From the NCBI GenBank assembly GCA_030248135.1, contig JASANC010002576.1, positions 1 to 64,000 on the forward strand: a stretch of DNA of 64,000 bases, written 5' to 3'. This DNA comes from Theristus sp. LFF4_11 (lineage: Eukaryota; Nematoda; Chromadorea; Monhysterida; Xyalidae). Under the pieces are notes generated by a model. It was not told where the DNA came from and searched no databases. It saw nothing but the letters and a program-made list of their open reading frames with translations. This document shows positions 44,735 through 56,500 of the stretch, one piece after another (position 1 is the first letter of the stretch; each line of letters starts with the position of its first letter). The position numbers and the translations under genes were made by a program.

Positions 44735-45245
44735 ATCACTAATTGCGACCTGAAGAGTTGCAGCCCGCTCATTGCGGCCCGTTCGATTGCGGCCCGGAGA
44801 ATTCGGGCTCGGACAATTCCGGCCTAGCGATGTTTCACGAGCAATAGTAAACCACCTGTACCGTTTTTCGTGATCTTCGATGAATCCAAAATCAAACAAA
44901 TCACGGCAAAACAGTTTTTTTCAAAAACTCACGTTTCCGAAGAGCCTTTATGCAAAAGGCTTGGCTTAGGAGACCTGCAACAACTTTGCTTAGTTTTGGG
45001 ATTAGACTTGGCTGAAGTTTATTATTTTTTTTAATCATTTTAAAATCTGCGATTGCGTTCGTTGATTGTGGAATGCGAAAAAAACAATCCTCCCAATTCC
45101 CCGCAGTTTATTGGTCGTTCTAGGGAAAATTCGCCCGGCCGGAATCGTTCGGACCGGAAATATTCGGGCGGGAATTGTCCGGGCCAGAAATATTTGGGCC
45201 GGAATCGAACAGGGCACAACTCTTCGGGCCAGAGGCCGCAATGCT
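44735..45245. mobile_element. Second foldback element with ~15-bp GGCCGG repeat arms
   Basis: The left arm has units such as GCGGCCCGTTCGATT and GGCTCGGACAATTCC; the right arm (45130-45245) mirrors them (GGCCGGAATCGTTCG, GGGCCAGAAATATTT). The spacer includes AAAAGGCTTGGCTTAGG. Same architecture as 39275-40200 but a different unit sequence. Ends and target duplication not resolved. Confidence 0.55.
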
Positions 45246-45454
45246 ACCAAGAAAAATGGGCAAAGAAGAAGAAACCAGTGAAGAGCGTGAAGTTAACTTT
45301 AATTAACGCCCTATATATTTTGTGACTTACAGTCGAACTCACTAAAATGTGGAATCACTAAAATGTACGTCTGCATACGTCAGATATAAACGGGCCTCTC
45401 GGTTTACGGCTGAACTGAAGATCTGGATTAGGTTTATGTTTTGCTTAGGATTTA
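45246..45454. repeat. Truncated CAGTCGAACTC-type MITE end and spacer
   Basis: CAGTCGAACTCACTAAAATG at 45331 is a second copy of the terminus of the neighbouring element, followed by unrelated sequence. No gene. Confidence 0.4.
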
Positions 45455-46237
45455 CAGTCGAACTCACTAAAATGTGGAATCAGCTGATTGGTCGGCCGAG
45501 GGGAGGCTGCTCACACTCCGCACCTTCTTTTTTCGTGGATCTGGATTCTATTGAAACGTGTTTCTTTTGAATGAGTGTGAATTTAGACCCTTTATGTAAA
45601 ATAACTCAAAGGGTCGGAGAACTGCGAAATTTAGATTTTTTTTATTTAACAGCTCAAAATGCATTTTTTATTGACGACGACGACGACGTCGTCGCTTAAT
45701 TTTTGCGTTTGAACTAAAAGACAAAAGCCTGAAAGGAGTGCGCTGTGCATGGTTTGCTGCGTGCACCAAGTAAATGAACACAGCAGCTTACCAAAAACAA
45801 CTTGAAAACGGTGAAAATGAAAGATGAAAGCAAAGTCGTCGTCGTGTCGTCGCCGCAAAGTCGGAACGCATTTTTTAATTGCGGACGCATGTCGATCGGT
45901 CAGCTAGGAATGAAACCCCCTTCAGCTGGCTAAACAGCGCACTCCTTACTGGCTTTTGTCTTTCAGTTCACACGCAAAAATTAAGCGACGTCGTCGTCGT
46001 CGTCGTCGTCAATAAAAAGATGCATTTTGAGCTGTTGAATAAAAAAATCTGAATTTCGCAGTTCTCCAACCCTTTGAGTTTATTTTTAGCATGAAAAGGG
46101 TGCTGGAAATTCACACTCATTCAAAAGAAACACGTTTCAATAAAATCCAGATCCACGAAAAAAGAAGGGTTTGGAGTGTGAGCAGCCTCTCCTCGGCCGA
46201 CCAATCAGCTGATTCCACATTTTAGTGAGTTCGACTG
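45455..46237. mobile_element. Palindromic Tc1/mariner-type MITE (CAGTCGAACTC ends)
   Basis: 783 bp between TA dinucleotides. The ends CAGTCGAACTCACTAAAATG are inverted repeats extending about 300 bp inward. Each arm carries a GAC/GTC microsatellite (45674-45692, 45983-46009). CAGTCGA... termini with a TA duplication match pogo/Tigger-like MITEs. Non-coding. Confidence 0.75.
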
Positions 46238-46548
46238 TAGGAGGGACCTTAGCAGCCGCCGCCAAGAAAACTGGCGACCAGTTAGGCCACTTCAATTTTG
46301 GTTGGCTGTTTGTCCATCTGGTATTGGTCCGAGACCGAGACCGAGACCGAGTATAAGATACACCGAGAAATATTGGTTTTTTACAGTGCGACGCAACCAA
46401 CCGTAGATCGTACTGTTTTTTCTTTTGTGAAAATGGATGCGTGCCCCAAAACGCAAAATTTTCAGAAATCACAAAAATAATCAGTATTATACTGCAGTTG
46501 AATAATATATCTCGAATCAGTAAGAACCCGGAAAAAGTTCATAGTTCG

Positions 46549-49500
46549 CTAGAATGACCATGAATACGACCAGCTGCCCTTCCACATTTTGCCCATCTTT
46601 TTCATTCCTTTTTTGTTACGTTTTCGCATTTTTTTCGCTGCATACGCTCCACCCATGGGCATCATCATTCCCCCGCCACCGTAGCCCATGCCCATTGGAG
46701 CTTGTTGGTAGCCGTAGCCCATTGGAGTTCCGTAGCCACCCGGGTAGGCTGTTAAATCATTTTTTGAGCTTTATTTGTGAAAAAAGCGATCTGCACAATA
46801 AAACCGGTAAATGACGTGTTTGCTATTGTTGACATTCGGTTTGACAGCAATACTTTAGGACAAATTTTAGAGTTCCAGTTTTCTCAGAGTTTGAACAACG
46901 GATGCATTACTGGATGTTCCAACTGAGGTGTTTCATATTTGACGTTTTGCTAATTTTACCTGGTTGCTGCATCATCGGTGCTTGCATTCCTCATGTTGAC
47001 AAACATTTTTATAAATTAGCTTGGACAAAGTTTTGTTATACACCAGATAACTTTAACTTTTCAAACCAAATAACATTACCTTGCATCATTGGCTGTCCCA
47101 TCATTGGTGCCGGCTGGCGATAGCCGGGCACTGCACCGCCGTATGCACCCCCCTGAGCTGGCCCAGGTCCAGGCATGCGCATCGCTTGACGACGTCCTGC
47201 CACCAAACGACTGCTTTGAACATTTGCAATCAAAAACGACCGTTGTTGCTCTTCCTCCGTCTGCCTCTGTCCACAAGCCGATGTGCCAGATTGTTCTTCA
47301 GGCATTTCACAATTTTTCGTGGTACTGAATAAATACTAAACTCAGTTTTTGTTGAACTATTCACAAATTAAACGCAAAATTATTTAAACCTGTGAAGCTG
47401 GCACGGAAACGGTGGAAGGCGTTTGTAAATTTGGTGTCCGTCCGCCAGCGTTCCGCGACACAACTCATTTGCGATTGTGTGATTTGGGGTTGGAAACGTT
47501 GATGGTGGCGGCTGTAACGGTGGCAGCGATTGGAGGTCAGCAATAAGGCTGCAAATTGATCAATATAAGAAAATTATTTCATTTTCCAACGGTAACACAG
47601 TTTAAAAGAGAGACCGCTCATGCAGACTGTGAATGAGGCTGAGTTTTCCGTTGCCAACTGAGACCACCGCTTCGTTTGTTTTACCCAGAACGGCTCGCGT
47701 ACCCTTGCGAGCATCAGGGGTCAACCATCCTTCGAACGGAAACCGATACAACACAGAAGTGTTGTTGTCAAACACCTGTTATACAAGTTTTAAAATATCG
47801 TCAAGAAACTAACATGTGACAAGAATATTGACAAACAGACAAAAAACATTTGAGGAATTTGCTTTCATAAACTGAAATATTGTTCGGCATTGAGGAGTGA
47901 TTTCAAGCTCTTACCTGCACTGAATGCACGAAACACGCACTTTCAACTTCAAAGCTGTCAAGCTGCAATACCACTTCGATCACTTCGTTTACGGATTCAA
48001 TCGGTGGTGTCAGGTAGACGTCTATACCGGCAACACTGAAATGTGCGAAAATTTTGAAATTGCTGGATTTGTTTGCAACTGAAATAAATGTGGCGTTGGC
48101 CGGCAGTTTGCAGATGTCACGTTTAGTACCTTCTTGCTTTTTAGATGGTGCTTCAACCAAAAGCTTTTTTGGTGCGTTATAATGGCAACAAGTAACTAAG
48201 CTCTGAATAACCGTTGCTCTGCTAACGCAACCACTGAAAGTTGTTCTATTTATTATTATTTGAAGCACGCCTCCCACCGATTCCGGAAACCAGAAGGTAC
48301 CAAATTGCGGTGGGTTTGGGGAACGGACGGTTCACCATCCCGTGGAACCAATATCCTCGCCACGTGGGAAAGACTTAGAATTCTAAATTGACCTTCTAAA
48401 TTGACTATAGTCGGACTGGATAATTTCGGGCATTAGCTGATTGGCTGGTGCGTTACCGTAATCAGATTCAAACGCGGGCCGTTCAAATTGCATTTGCTTT
48501 TTTTTTAATTTTTAATTTTTGAGTGATTGTGTTGATGAATGTTTGAATTTTCAATGGATAAAACTTGTTTATTATTTATGAAATACAGAAACATCAAAAA
48601 GTACATTTTAAGGCGAATTTTTATTTTTTTTTTCAAAAAAAGAACGACGGCGACGGTGATGCGCTCTCGAAGTTCGGAAAGTAAATATTCGTTTGAAAAC
48701 CAATTGCTTTTCAAATTTTTCCCACAAAGCAAATCATCATAAACAAAATTTTCAATTAAAAATCAAACACAACAACATTTTTTAGTTGTCGTCGTTGCCG
48801 TCGCCGTCGTTCTTTTTCGGAAAATGAATTTGTGCTTTTGAAAACAGCTGTTTTTAGTTTTTCTGCATCTTTGAACTGTTTATAGACGATTTGTTGTAGT
48901 TTAACAATATACAAAACAGCAGCTTTCATGGCCAAATTTTAACTTACATTTGCCACCGTCGTCGTCGTTCTTTTTTCTGAAAAAAATAACAATTCGCCTT
49001 AAACTTTACTTTTTTTGATTTTTCTGCATTTCATAAATCACAAACAAGTTTTGACCATTGAAAATTCAAACATTCAGCAACACAAACACTCAAAATTTAA
49101 AAAAAAAATTCAAAAAGCAAAGTGCAATTTGAACGGCCGCGTTTGAATCTGATTACTGTAACGCACCAGCCAATCAGTTAATGCCCGAAATTATCCAGTC
49201 CGACCATAAATCTTGAATGAGATGACGTGTGTGCAGTTAAAGTTCCCATGGTTCACGTTCCAGCAGCAACGATTTCTCAGTAAAGTAGTACATATGTACG
49301 TGAATGGTGGCCGTTTGTGGTTGATGGGCGATGCGAGAAGCACCGGCGGCGTTGAACGGTTGATGCCGGTGATGGTGCAGAGCACGCGCGGTCTTGCCCT
49401 TTCGTCCAGTGCGCCGCCCGTGTGCACAACGACTGCGTACGTTGTCATATACGGCACATTCTCACCCATGTCTCGCAAAGTCGGCTCAACTTCGTCTGCT

Positions 49501-50367
49501 GTACTTCCTAAAATGCATGCATTATATTTCTTATTAAACGTGACCCAATAAGCGTTTGCACGCACAGATACAGAAAATGTAATCAGCAAAACTTAACATA
49601 TTCTGACGGCAGATTTGTGCAAGAAATTGAGAAAAAACCAATCAGATTTTTTTCTCACTAGTAACATTTAGTTTAGTTTAACATGCGGATGCGCGAGCGA
49701 GCGAAGCGAGCGGACAGCGCATCACGCATATGTCTGAGTATGGACCTGCGCGCGTTTTCAAAATTTAGTCTTGCATATATATGCTGCAAACTTGATAATA
49801 TGCACACGAAGAGATCTGCCAAAGTTGCAAACTGTGCCGAAGAAAAATTTCCGCTAGACTTCTTTACGTACGTTCTAGACGCGAATTACCTATTCTGAAA
49901 AGTTGGCTACTTATTCTTCTGTCTTCTTTTTATTTTTCAGCTATGTCATCAAGATGTGTTACCCCTTCCAATTTTTACCTACAACATTTTCACAGTCGAA
50001 CAAAATGTTGCCTGGGGTAATTCCATCCGGAGATTTTGAAAATTGGGTTAATATTCGATTATGTTCGGACGCGAAACAACTTTTCAGCTGTGCGGTTTTT
50101 CCACACATCATTCAACATTACTCCGCCTCCTTCGCACAAAAAAGATAATACAATGATAAGCAAACGCGAGAGTACTACATCAAATGAAGCATGGAGTTCT
50201 GTACTACCTGGATCGTTGTTGAGCGGCAGTGGCTGTATCGATTGATCAACTGTGTTACCGCCATTGTGTCTGTCAGTTTCAACCACATTGGATTTGCAAA
50301 CTTTTTGGGCCTTTGGCAGCAGGACAGTACATGATTCACAAGAGTCTGACCGTATAGCCGACGCCAT
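46549..50367 (-). CDS. PLAT-like domain protein with Gly/Met/Tyr-rich basic tail
   Basis: Nine exons join with perfect phase: 50367-50208, 49507-49300, 48233-48130, 48078-47915, 47775-47615, 47548-47390, 47324-47080, 46989-46960, 46748-46549, giving 476 aa. Another ATG lies three codons upstream. Residues ~77-265 resemble a PLAT/LH2 beta-sandwich: YAVVVHTGG, PRVLCTITGINRS at the start, and CFVHSVQVFDNNTSVLYRFP with FEGWLTPD at the end, where PLAT domains have a W and FPC..WL. A Lys/Cys-containing insert separates the halves. Then come a Pro-rich stretch (QSLPPLQPPPSTFPTP), GYRQPAPMMGQPMMQ repeats, GGGGMMMPMGG, and a cationic end KKMRKRNKKGMKKMGK with an aromatic tip. No signal peptide or membrane segment. 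PLAT domains elsewhere bind lipids or membrane proteins; the specific role here is unknown. Confidence 0.7.
48255..48372 (-). repeat. SINE-like repeat in PLAT-gene intron
   Basis: Reverse copy of the 215-375 unit: CCACCGATTCCGGAAACC, AAGGTACCAAATT, TATCCTCGCCACGTGG. It sits in intron 2 of the PLAT-like gene beside the palindromic MITE at 48408. Confidence 0.5.
48408..49206. mobile_element. Near-perfect palindromic MITE (TA-flanked) in intron
   Basis: TAGTCGGACTGGATAATTTC on the left is mirrored by AAATTATCCAGTCCGACCA on the right; inverted arms continue through GGTGCGTTACCGTAATCAG and the GACGGCGACGG-type motif towards the centre near 48800. TA on both sides suits Tc1/mariner. Almost the whole 799 bp can fold on itself. 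No ORF. Confidence 0.75.
49525..50155 (+). repeat. Second copy of the 1975-2260 dispersed repeat, split
   Basis: Lies in intron 1 of the PLAT-like gene. Its halves (49525-49670, 50067-50155) are separated by ~395 bp absent from the other copy, which implies insertion here or deletion there. Confidence 0.5.
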
Positions 50368-50673
50368 GATATACATAGCAAGCAATGTGTGCTTTTGACG
50401 AAGTTGCTCTCCAGTGTAGTTTTTTTTGTGTTGAGTCGACTAAAACTATTGGCGTCTTAATGATGTTGGAGAACGATGATGACTCTTTTGATTTGGATTG
50501 GAGAAACTTGCTGGTACCACGGGTTTAACGAGTGTAAGAAAAATTGAAATCGTCAGTTCACTCAAAATTACTTAGTTTTATACGTTGGCGTCGGGAGCGT
50601 CGTTCGGGAGGGTGCCTCACTGGTTCACCTTTGTTGTTGGTGGACAACGCCGCGCTTCTATTTTATTTATTTA

Positions 50674-51545
50674 CTAGCCAATTGACTCGTGCCTACGGCA
50701 CGGTTAGCTGATAAATACAATTATTTTTGCATGGATTTTGACCTTTTGAACCGTGCCAAAAATGCATTGCATTTTGATTTTGAGCTGCTTTAGTTGTTCC
50801 CGTTCATTTTATCAAAAACAATCTTCTGATCAAGAACACAATCTTTACTGCATTCCGTTTTAAAATTAAAAAAACAATCTTTTTTAATCGCCAATGGTCA
50901 ATTGCTGTTTCCGTTAAAATGTGTGAAGCGATTTTAAAGTTAATTGAATTGAAACGACAAAAAGTAACGTTTTATAAAAATCGTTTTTGAATGTAATTTG
51001 TAATTGCAATTTTGAATTTTTGTTTTTGAAATTGACAGATTTCTAATTAAACCCGGGTGTTGAAAACAAATTTAAAAACCGAAGTTTATAATTTTGCTCT
51101 TATGTTTTTTACCCGTTCACCCTGCTCTAAGCAAATCCTTTTTAGAGTGAAAACATAAAAAATGAACAAAAAATATAAAAAAGTGACGTTTAAAAAAAAT
51201 ACCCATTTTTGTCATGCAGCTTCATTTTTGCGTTTCTGTATTTACGTTTTCGAAAAAGTTCTCAAGCAATAACTTTTCAACCAAATGATAATGAAAAATA
51301 GTGTCTTGAAAGCGAAGTGCAATGTGCACTTGCAATTTCGATGTCGTTTTGCAACCTGATTTTTTAAAACAATTGCAACCATTCTTCACAGTTGGTTTTC
51401 TTTTATCTTCGCATTCGGTCGTCAAGTTTTGAACAGCAACAGTTGCCATTATTTGTCAATCGTATCTAGAGGCGCTGTAGCGGATGACCAAAGAGTATCA
51501 TGATGACTTCGCAGTGAAGAGTGACTTTTCTGAGAAAAATCTATC
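50674..51545 (-). mobile_element. Helitron-like element, minus strand
   Basis: Read on the minus strand, the 3' end is CGTGCC-GTA-GGCACG (a 6-bp stem with a 3-nt loop, 50702-50688), then ten nucleotides and CTAG/T: the classic Helitron terminus. The upstream boundary is placed at the TCTATCTATTATACT motif shared with the next unit. It has no Rep/helicase ORF, so it is non-autonomous. Confidence 0.5.
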
Positions 51546-53006
51546 TATCTATTATACTAAAAATGCAATTTGTCTGTCCCTGTCATTTTTTTGCAATTTG
51601 AATTGGCGCTCATTTTTACTATTTAAGAAAACTCCATCTCAATTTCCTTAACCTATTTTTATCATTGCCAGTTGAGATTGTTTTTTCAAAACGTCTCTCT
51701 TCATATAGCTGAAGTCATCATGATACTCTTTGGTCAACAGAGACAGTTCAGCGCAGCATATGCAAATGGAAGCGTGGCTGATCAAAACTTGATGATCGAC
51801 TGGAAAGATGTAACAAAACCGTCTGTGAAAAAAGTTTGAACTTTTTTGTTTTTAAACATCGGGTTGCAAAACGCGCATCGACATCGGCATTGCAAGTTGC
51901 ACTTTGGATTCAAAACAAGTAAATTTCATTGAAATTGATACTCCATGTTTCATTTTCAAATTGATACTCCATGGTTATGAGCGATAATTTCAACGTAACG
52001 CACGATGGGCAACTGGCAATTGTTGCTGCTCAAAACTTGACGAGCGACTGCGAAAGATGTAACAAAACCGTCTCTGAAAAAGTTTTTTAATTGGGTCGAA
52101 ATGGTATTTACCATTCATTTTCACTTTGCAAAATGTTTGGGTCATGTTGGGGTAAACGGGTAAAAAGAAGCAATGACTGCAAAACGAAATTATAAACTCA
52201 CTTTTTTGTTTCTTCTATTCATTTTCACTTTGCAAAAAAGGCTTGGCTTAGGTAAACGGGTAAAAGAAGCATTAGCTTTTTAAAACGGGTAATTGAAAAA
52301 AACGTTAATTTTTATGTTTTTATTCAATCTTACTTCACATACAAAAAGGCTTGACTTAGGTTAAGATGAACGGGTAAAAATAGCAAAATCATAAACTTCG
52401 CATTTTTACTTTGCAAAAAAGGCTTGGCTTAGTAAACGGGTAAAAGAAGCATTAGCTTTTTAAAACGGGTATTTTTTATGAAAAAACGTTAATTTTTATA
52501 TTTTTCATTCAATCTTGCTTCACATACAAAAAGGCTTGACTTAGGTTAGGGTGAAAGGGGAAAATAGCAAAATCATAAACTTCGCATTTTCACTTTACAA
52601 AAAAGGCTTGGCTTAGGTAGCAAAATCATAAACTTCGCATTTTTACATTGCAAAAAAGGCTTGGCTTAGTAAACGGGTAAAAGAAGCATTAGCTTTTTAA
52701 AACGGGTATTTTTTATGAAAAAACGTTAATTTTTATATTTTTCATTCAATCTTGCTTCACATACAAAAAGGCTTGCCTTAGGTTACGGTGAACGGGTAAA
52801 AATAGCAAAATCATAAACTTCGCATTTTTTATTTAAATGCATTAAAAAAATATTGCATTGTAGGCGACTTCACGGCAGCTCAAGGTAAATTTTCTTCAGG
52901 GTTATTATTCAGTAAACGTTACTGTTTTTTTCTTTCTAAGTGAATGCCACTTCACCAAAAAGGCTTGGCATTGATTAAGCCACATACGCTCGGGTCAATT
53001 GGCTAG
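51541..53006 (+). mobile_element. Helitron-like tandem unit 1
   Basis: Begins TCTATCTATTATACTAAAAA with TTTGTCTGTC and ends with the hairpin GGCTTGGCATTGATTAAGCC (52962-52981) and GGGTCAATTGGCTAG. The interior contains ~185-bp sub-repeats with AAAAAGGCTTGGCTTAGG and AACGGGTAAAA. Non-coding. Confidence 0.6.
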
Positions 53007-54604
53007 TTACTACTAAATTTACAATTTGTCTGTCTGTCTGTCCGTCACACTTTTGAATTGGCGCCCATTTTTTGCTACTTAAGAAAACTCCATCTCATTT
53101 TCCTTAACCTATTTTTTTATTAATGCCAGTTGAGATTGTTTTCTCAAAACGTCGCTCTTCATAGCTGGAGTCATCATGATACTCTTTGGACAACAGAGAC
53201 AGTTCAGCGCAGCATAGGCAAATGGAAGTGTGGCTGATCAAAACTTGATGATCGACTGGGAAAGATGTAACAAAACCGTCTTTGAAAAAAGTTTGAACTT
53301 TTTTGTTTTTAAAAATCGGGTTACAAAACGCACATCGACGTCGGCATTGCAAGTTGCACTTTGGATTCAAAACAAGTAAATTTCATTGAAATTGATACTC
53401 CATGTTTCATTTTCAATTTGATACTCCATGGTTATGAGCGATAATTTCAACGTAACGCACGATGGGCAACTCGCAATTGTTGCTGCTCAAAACTTGACGA
53501 GCGACTGCGAAAGATGTAACAAAACCGTCTTTGAAAAAAGTTAGTTTTTTAATTGGGTCGAAATGGTATTTACCATTCATTTTCACTTTGCAAAATGTTT
53601 GGGTCATGTTGGGGTAAACGGGTAAAAAGAAGCAATGACTGCAAAACGAAATTATAAACGTCACTTTTTTGTTTCTTCTATTCATTTTCACTTTAGAAAA
53701 AAGGTTTGGCTTATGTTAGGGTAACCGGGTAAAAGAAGCATTAGCTTTTTAAAACGGGTATTTTTTAATGAAAAAATCGTTAATTTTTGTATTTTTTATT
53801 CAATCTTACTTAACTTACAAAAAGGCTTGACTTAGGTTAGGGTGAACGGGTAAAAATAGCAAAATCATAAACTTCGGATTTTCACATTACAAAAAAGGCT
53901 TGGTTTAGGTTAACGGGTAAAAAAGCATTAGCTTTTTAAAACGGGTAAATAAAAAAACGTTAATTTTTATATTTTTTATTCAATCTTACTTAACTTACAA
54001 AAAGGCTTGACTTAAGTTAGGGTGAACGGGTAAAAATAGCAAAATCATAAACTTCGCATTTTCACTTTGCAAAAAAGGCTTGGCTTAGGTAAACGGGTAA
54101 AAGAAGCATCAGCTTTTTAAAACGTGTAATTGAAAAAACGTTAATTTTTATGTTTTTTATTTAATCTTACTTCACATACAAAAAGGCTTGATTTAGGTTA
54201 GGGTGAACGGGGAAAAAATAGCAAAATCATAAACTTCACATTTTTACTTCAGAAAAAAGGCTTGGCTTAGGTAAACGGGTAAAAAAAGCATTAGCTTTTT
54301 AAAACGGGTAAATGAAAAAAACGTTAGTTTTTATATTTTTTATTCAATTTTACTTCACTTACAAAAAGGCTTGCCTTCGGTTAGGGTGAACGGGTAAAAA
54401 TAGCAAAATCATAAACTTCGCATTTTTTATTTATTTAAATACATTAAAAAATATTGTATTGTAGGCGGCTTCACGGCAGCACAAGGTAAATTTTCTTCAG
54501 ATTGGTTATTCAGTAAACGTTACTGTTTTTCTTTTTAATTCAATGCCACTTCACCAAAAAGCTTGGCATTGATTAAGCCACGTACGCTCGGGTCCATTGG
54601 CTAG
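53007..54604 (+). mobile_element. Helitron-like tandem unit 2
   Basis: Starts ACTAAATTTACAATTTGTCTG directly after the CTAG of unit 1 and ends in AAGCTTGGCATTGATTAAGC, CCATTGGCTAG. The body aligns with unit 1 but has extra ~185-bp sub-repeats. Confidence 0.6.
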
Positions 54605-56023
54605 TCTATATTATTAAATTTACAAAGTGTCTGTCTGTGGCACTTTTTTGCAATTTGAATTGGCGCCCTTTTTTGCTACTTAAAAAAACTCCATCTCAAT
54701 TTCCTTAACCTATTTTTTATTAATGCCAGTTGAGATTGTTTTCTCAAAACGTCGCTCTTTATATAGCTCGAGTCATCATGATACTCTTTGGTCAACAGAG
54801 ACAGTTCAGCGCAGCACAGGCAAATGGAAGCGTGGCTGATCAAAACTTGATGATCGACTGGGAAAGATGTAACAAAACCGTCTTTAAAAAAGTTTGAATT
54901 TTTTTGTTTTTAAAAATCGGGTTGCAAAACGCACATCGACATCGGCATTGCAAGTTGCACTTTGGATTCAAAACAAGTAAATTTCATTGAAATTGATACT
55001 CCATGTTTCATTTTCAAATTGATACTCCATGGTTATGAGCGATAATTTCAACGTAACGAACGATGGGCAACTGGCAATTTTTGCTGCTCAAAACTTGACG
55101 AGCGACTGCGAAAGATGTAACAAAACTGTCTCTGAAAAAAGTTAGTTTTTTAATTGGGTCGAAATGGTATTTACCATTCATTTTCACTTTGCAACATGTT
55201 TGGGTCATGTTGGGGTGAACGGGTAAAAAGAACCAAAACTGCAAAACGAAATTATAAACGTCACTTTTTTGTTTCTTCTATGCATGTTCACTTTACAAAA
55301 AGGCTTGGCTTATGTTAGGGTCACCGGGTAAAAGAAGCATTAGCTTTTTAAAACGGGTATTTTTTATGAAAAAACGTTGATTTTTATATTTTTTATTCAA
55401 TCTTACTTAACTTACAAAAAGGCTTGACTTAGGTTAGGGTGAACGGGTAAAAATAGCAAAATCATTAACTTCGCATTTTCACTTTGCAAAAAAGGCTTGG
55501 CTTAGGTAAACGGGTAAAAGAAGCATTAGCTTTTTAAATCGGGTAATTGTAAAAAACGTTAATTTTTATGTTTTTTATTCAATCTTACTTTACATACAAA
55601 AAGGCTTGACTTAGGTTAGGGTGAACGGGTAAAAAATGGCAGAATCATAAACTTCGCATTTTCACTTTACAAAAAAGGCTTGGCTTAGGTAAACGGGTAA
55701 AAAAGCATTAGCTTTTTAAAACGGGTAAATTAAAAAACGTTAGTTTTTATATTTTTTTATTCAATTTTACTTCACTTACAAAAAGGCTTGCCTTCGGTTA
55801 GGGTGAACGGGTAAAAATAGCAAAATCATAAACTTCCCATTTTTTATTTATTTAAATACATTAAAAAATATTGTATTGTAGGCGACTTCACGGCAGCACA
55901 AGGTAAATTTTCTTCAGGGTTATTATTCAGTAAACGTTACTGTTTTTTCTTTCTAAGTCAATGCCACTTCACCAAAAAGGCTTGGCATTGATTAAGCCAC
56001 ATACGCTCGGGTCAATAGGCTAG
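54605..56023 (+). mobile_element. Helitron-like tandem unit 3
   Basis: Starts TCTATATTATTAAATTTAC right after CTAG, with the TC expected at a Helitron 5' end, and ends GGCTTGGCATTGATTAAGCC...AATAGGCTAG. It aligns with units 1 and 2. Confidence 0.6.
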
Positions 56024-56153
56024 TTGTCATTGATATTTTAAAAAATGAGCTTTAGCTTAGCTACCTTAAATAGCAAAAATGAGCGCCAATTCAAATTTCA
56101 AAAAAGTGCCACACACACACAGACACGACTATTATCTTAGTATAATAGATAGA
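56024..56153 (-). mobile_element. Inverted 5' end of a Helitron-like unit
   Basis: Reverse complement of a unit start: AATCTATCTATTATACTAAG, GTGTCTGTGTG, TTGAATTGGCGCTCATTTTT. With the start at 51541 it makes the array look bracketed by inverted repeats. Confidence 0.5.
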
Positions 56154-56154
56154 T

Positions 56155-56500
56155 TTGTTTACGCACCGGTTCCGGAAACCGCAAGGTACTAAACTTCAGC
56201 GGAAATGGGCAATACTGCCCCGAGCCCAATTTACCCTTGGCTCTGAAGGGAGTAGACCACTAACTAATTTTAAAATTTTGACCGGCCCCCTCAAAGTCAC
56301 ATCCCCCGCCGCCCCCCCCCCCCAAAATTTGCAGCTATCTATCAATCTGGAAAATTTGCGCCAGCTTTTTTTTTAATTATACGCGCGCCGGTTCCGGAAA
56401 CCCGAAGGTACCAAACTCCGGCGGAGACGGGCAATTACTGCCCCGAGCCCAATGTTACCCTCGGCTCAGGAGGGAATAGACCATCAGATGTTTGTTGGTC
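56155..56500 (-). repeat. Two SINE-like units flanking a C-rich repeat piece
   Basis: GGTTCCGGAAACC...AAGGTACTAAACT (56165) and GGTTCCGGAAACCCGAAGG (56391) are two units with a GGGCAAT(T)ACTGCCCCGAGCC continuation. Between them is a fragment of the CATAGTTGTTC family (TTTGCAGCTATCTATC). Confidence 0.45.

Noticed and set aside
47903..48277. Single 124-codon exon for the PLAT-like gene
   Set aside because: The frame is open throughout, but a good donor (GAAG/GTACTAAA) and acceptor (TTTATTTCAG) define a 51-nt in-frame intron at 48129-48079, which gives a better domain; the unspliced form remains possible.
52230..55800. Telomere-like or subtelomeric array (TTAGGG pieces)
   Set aside because: TTAGGG occurs only once per ~185-bp unit and the units end in Helitron-like hairpin-CTAG; no head-to-tail hexamers.
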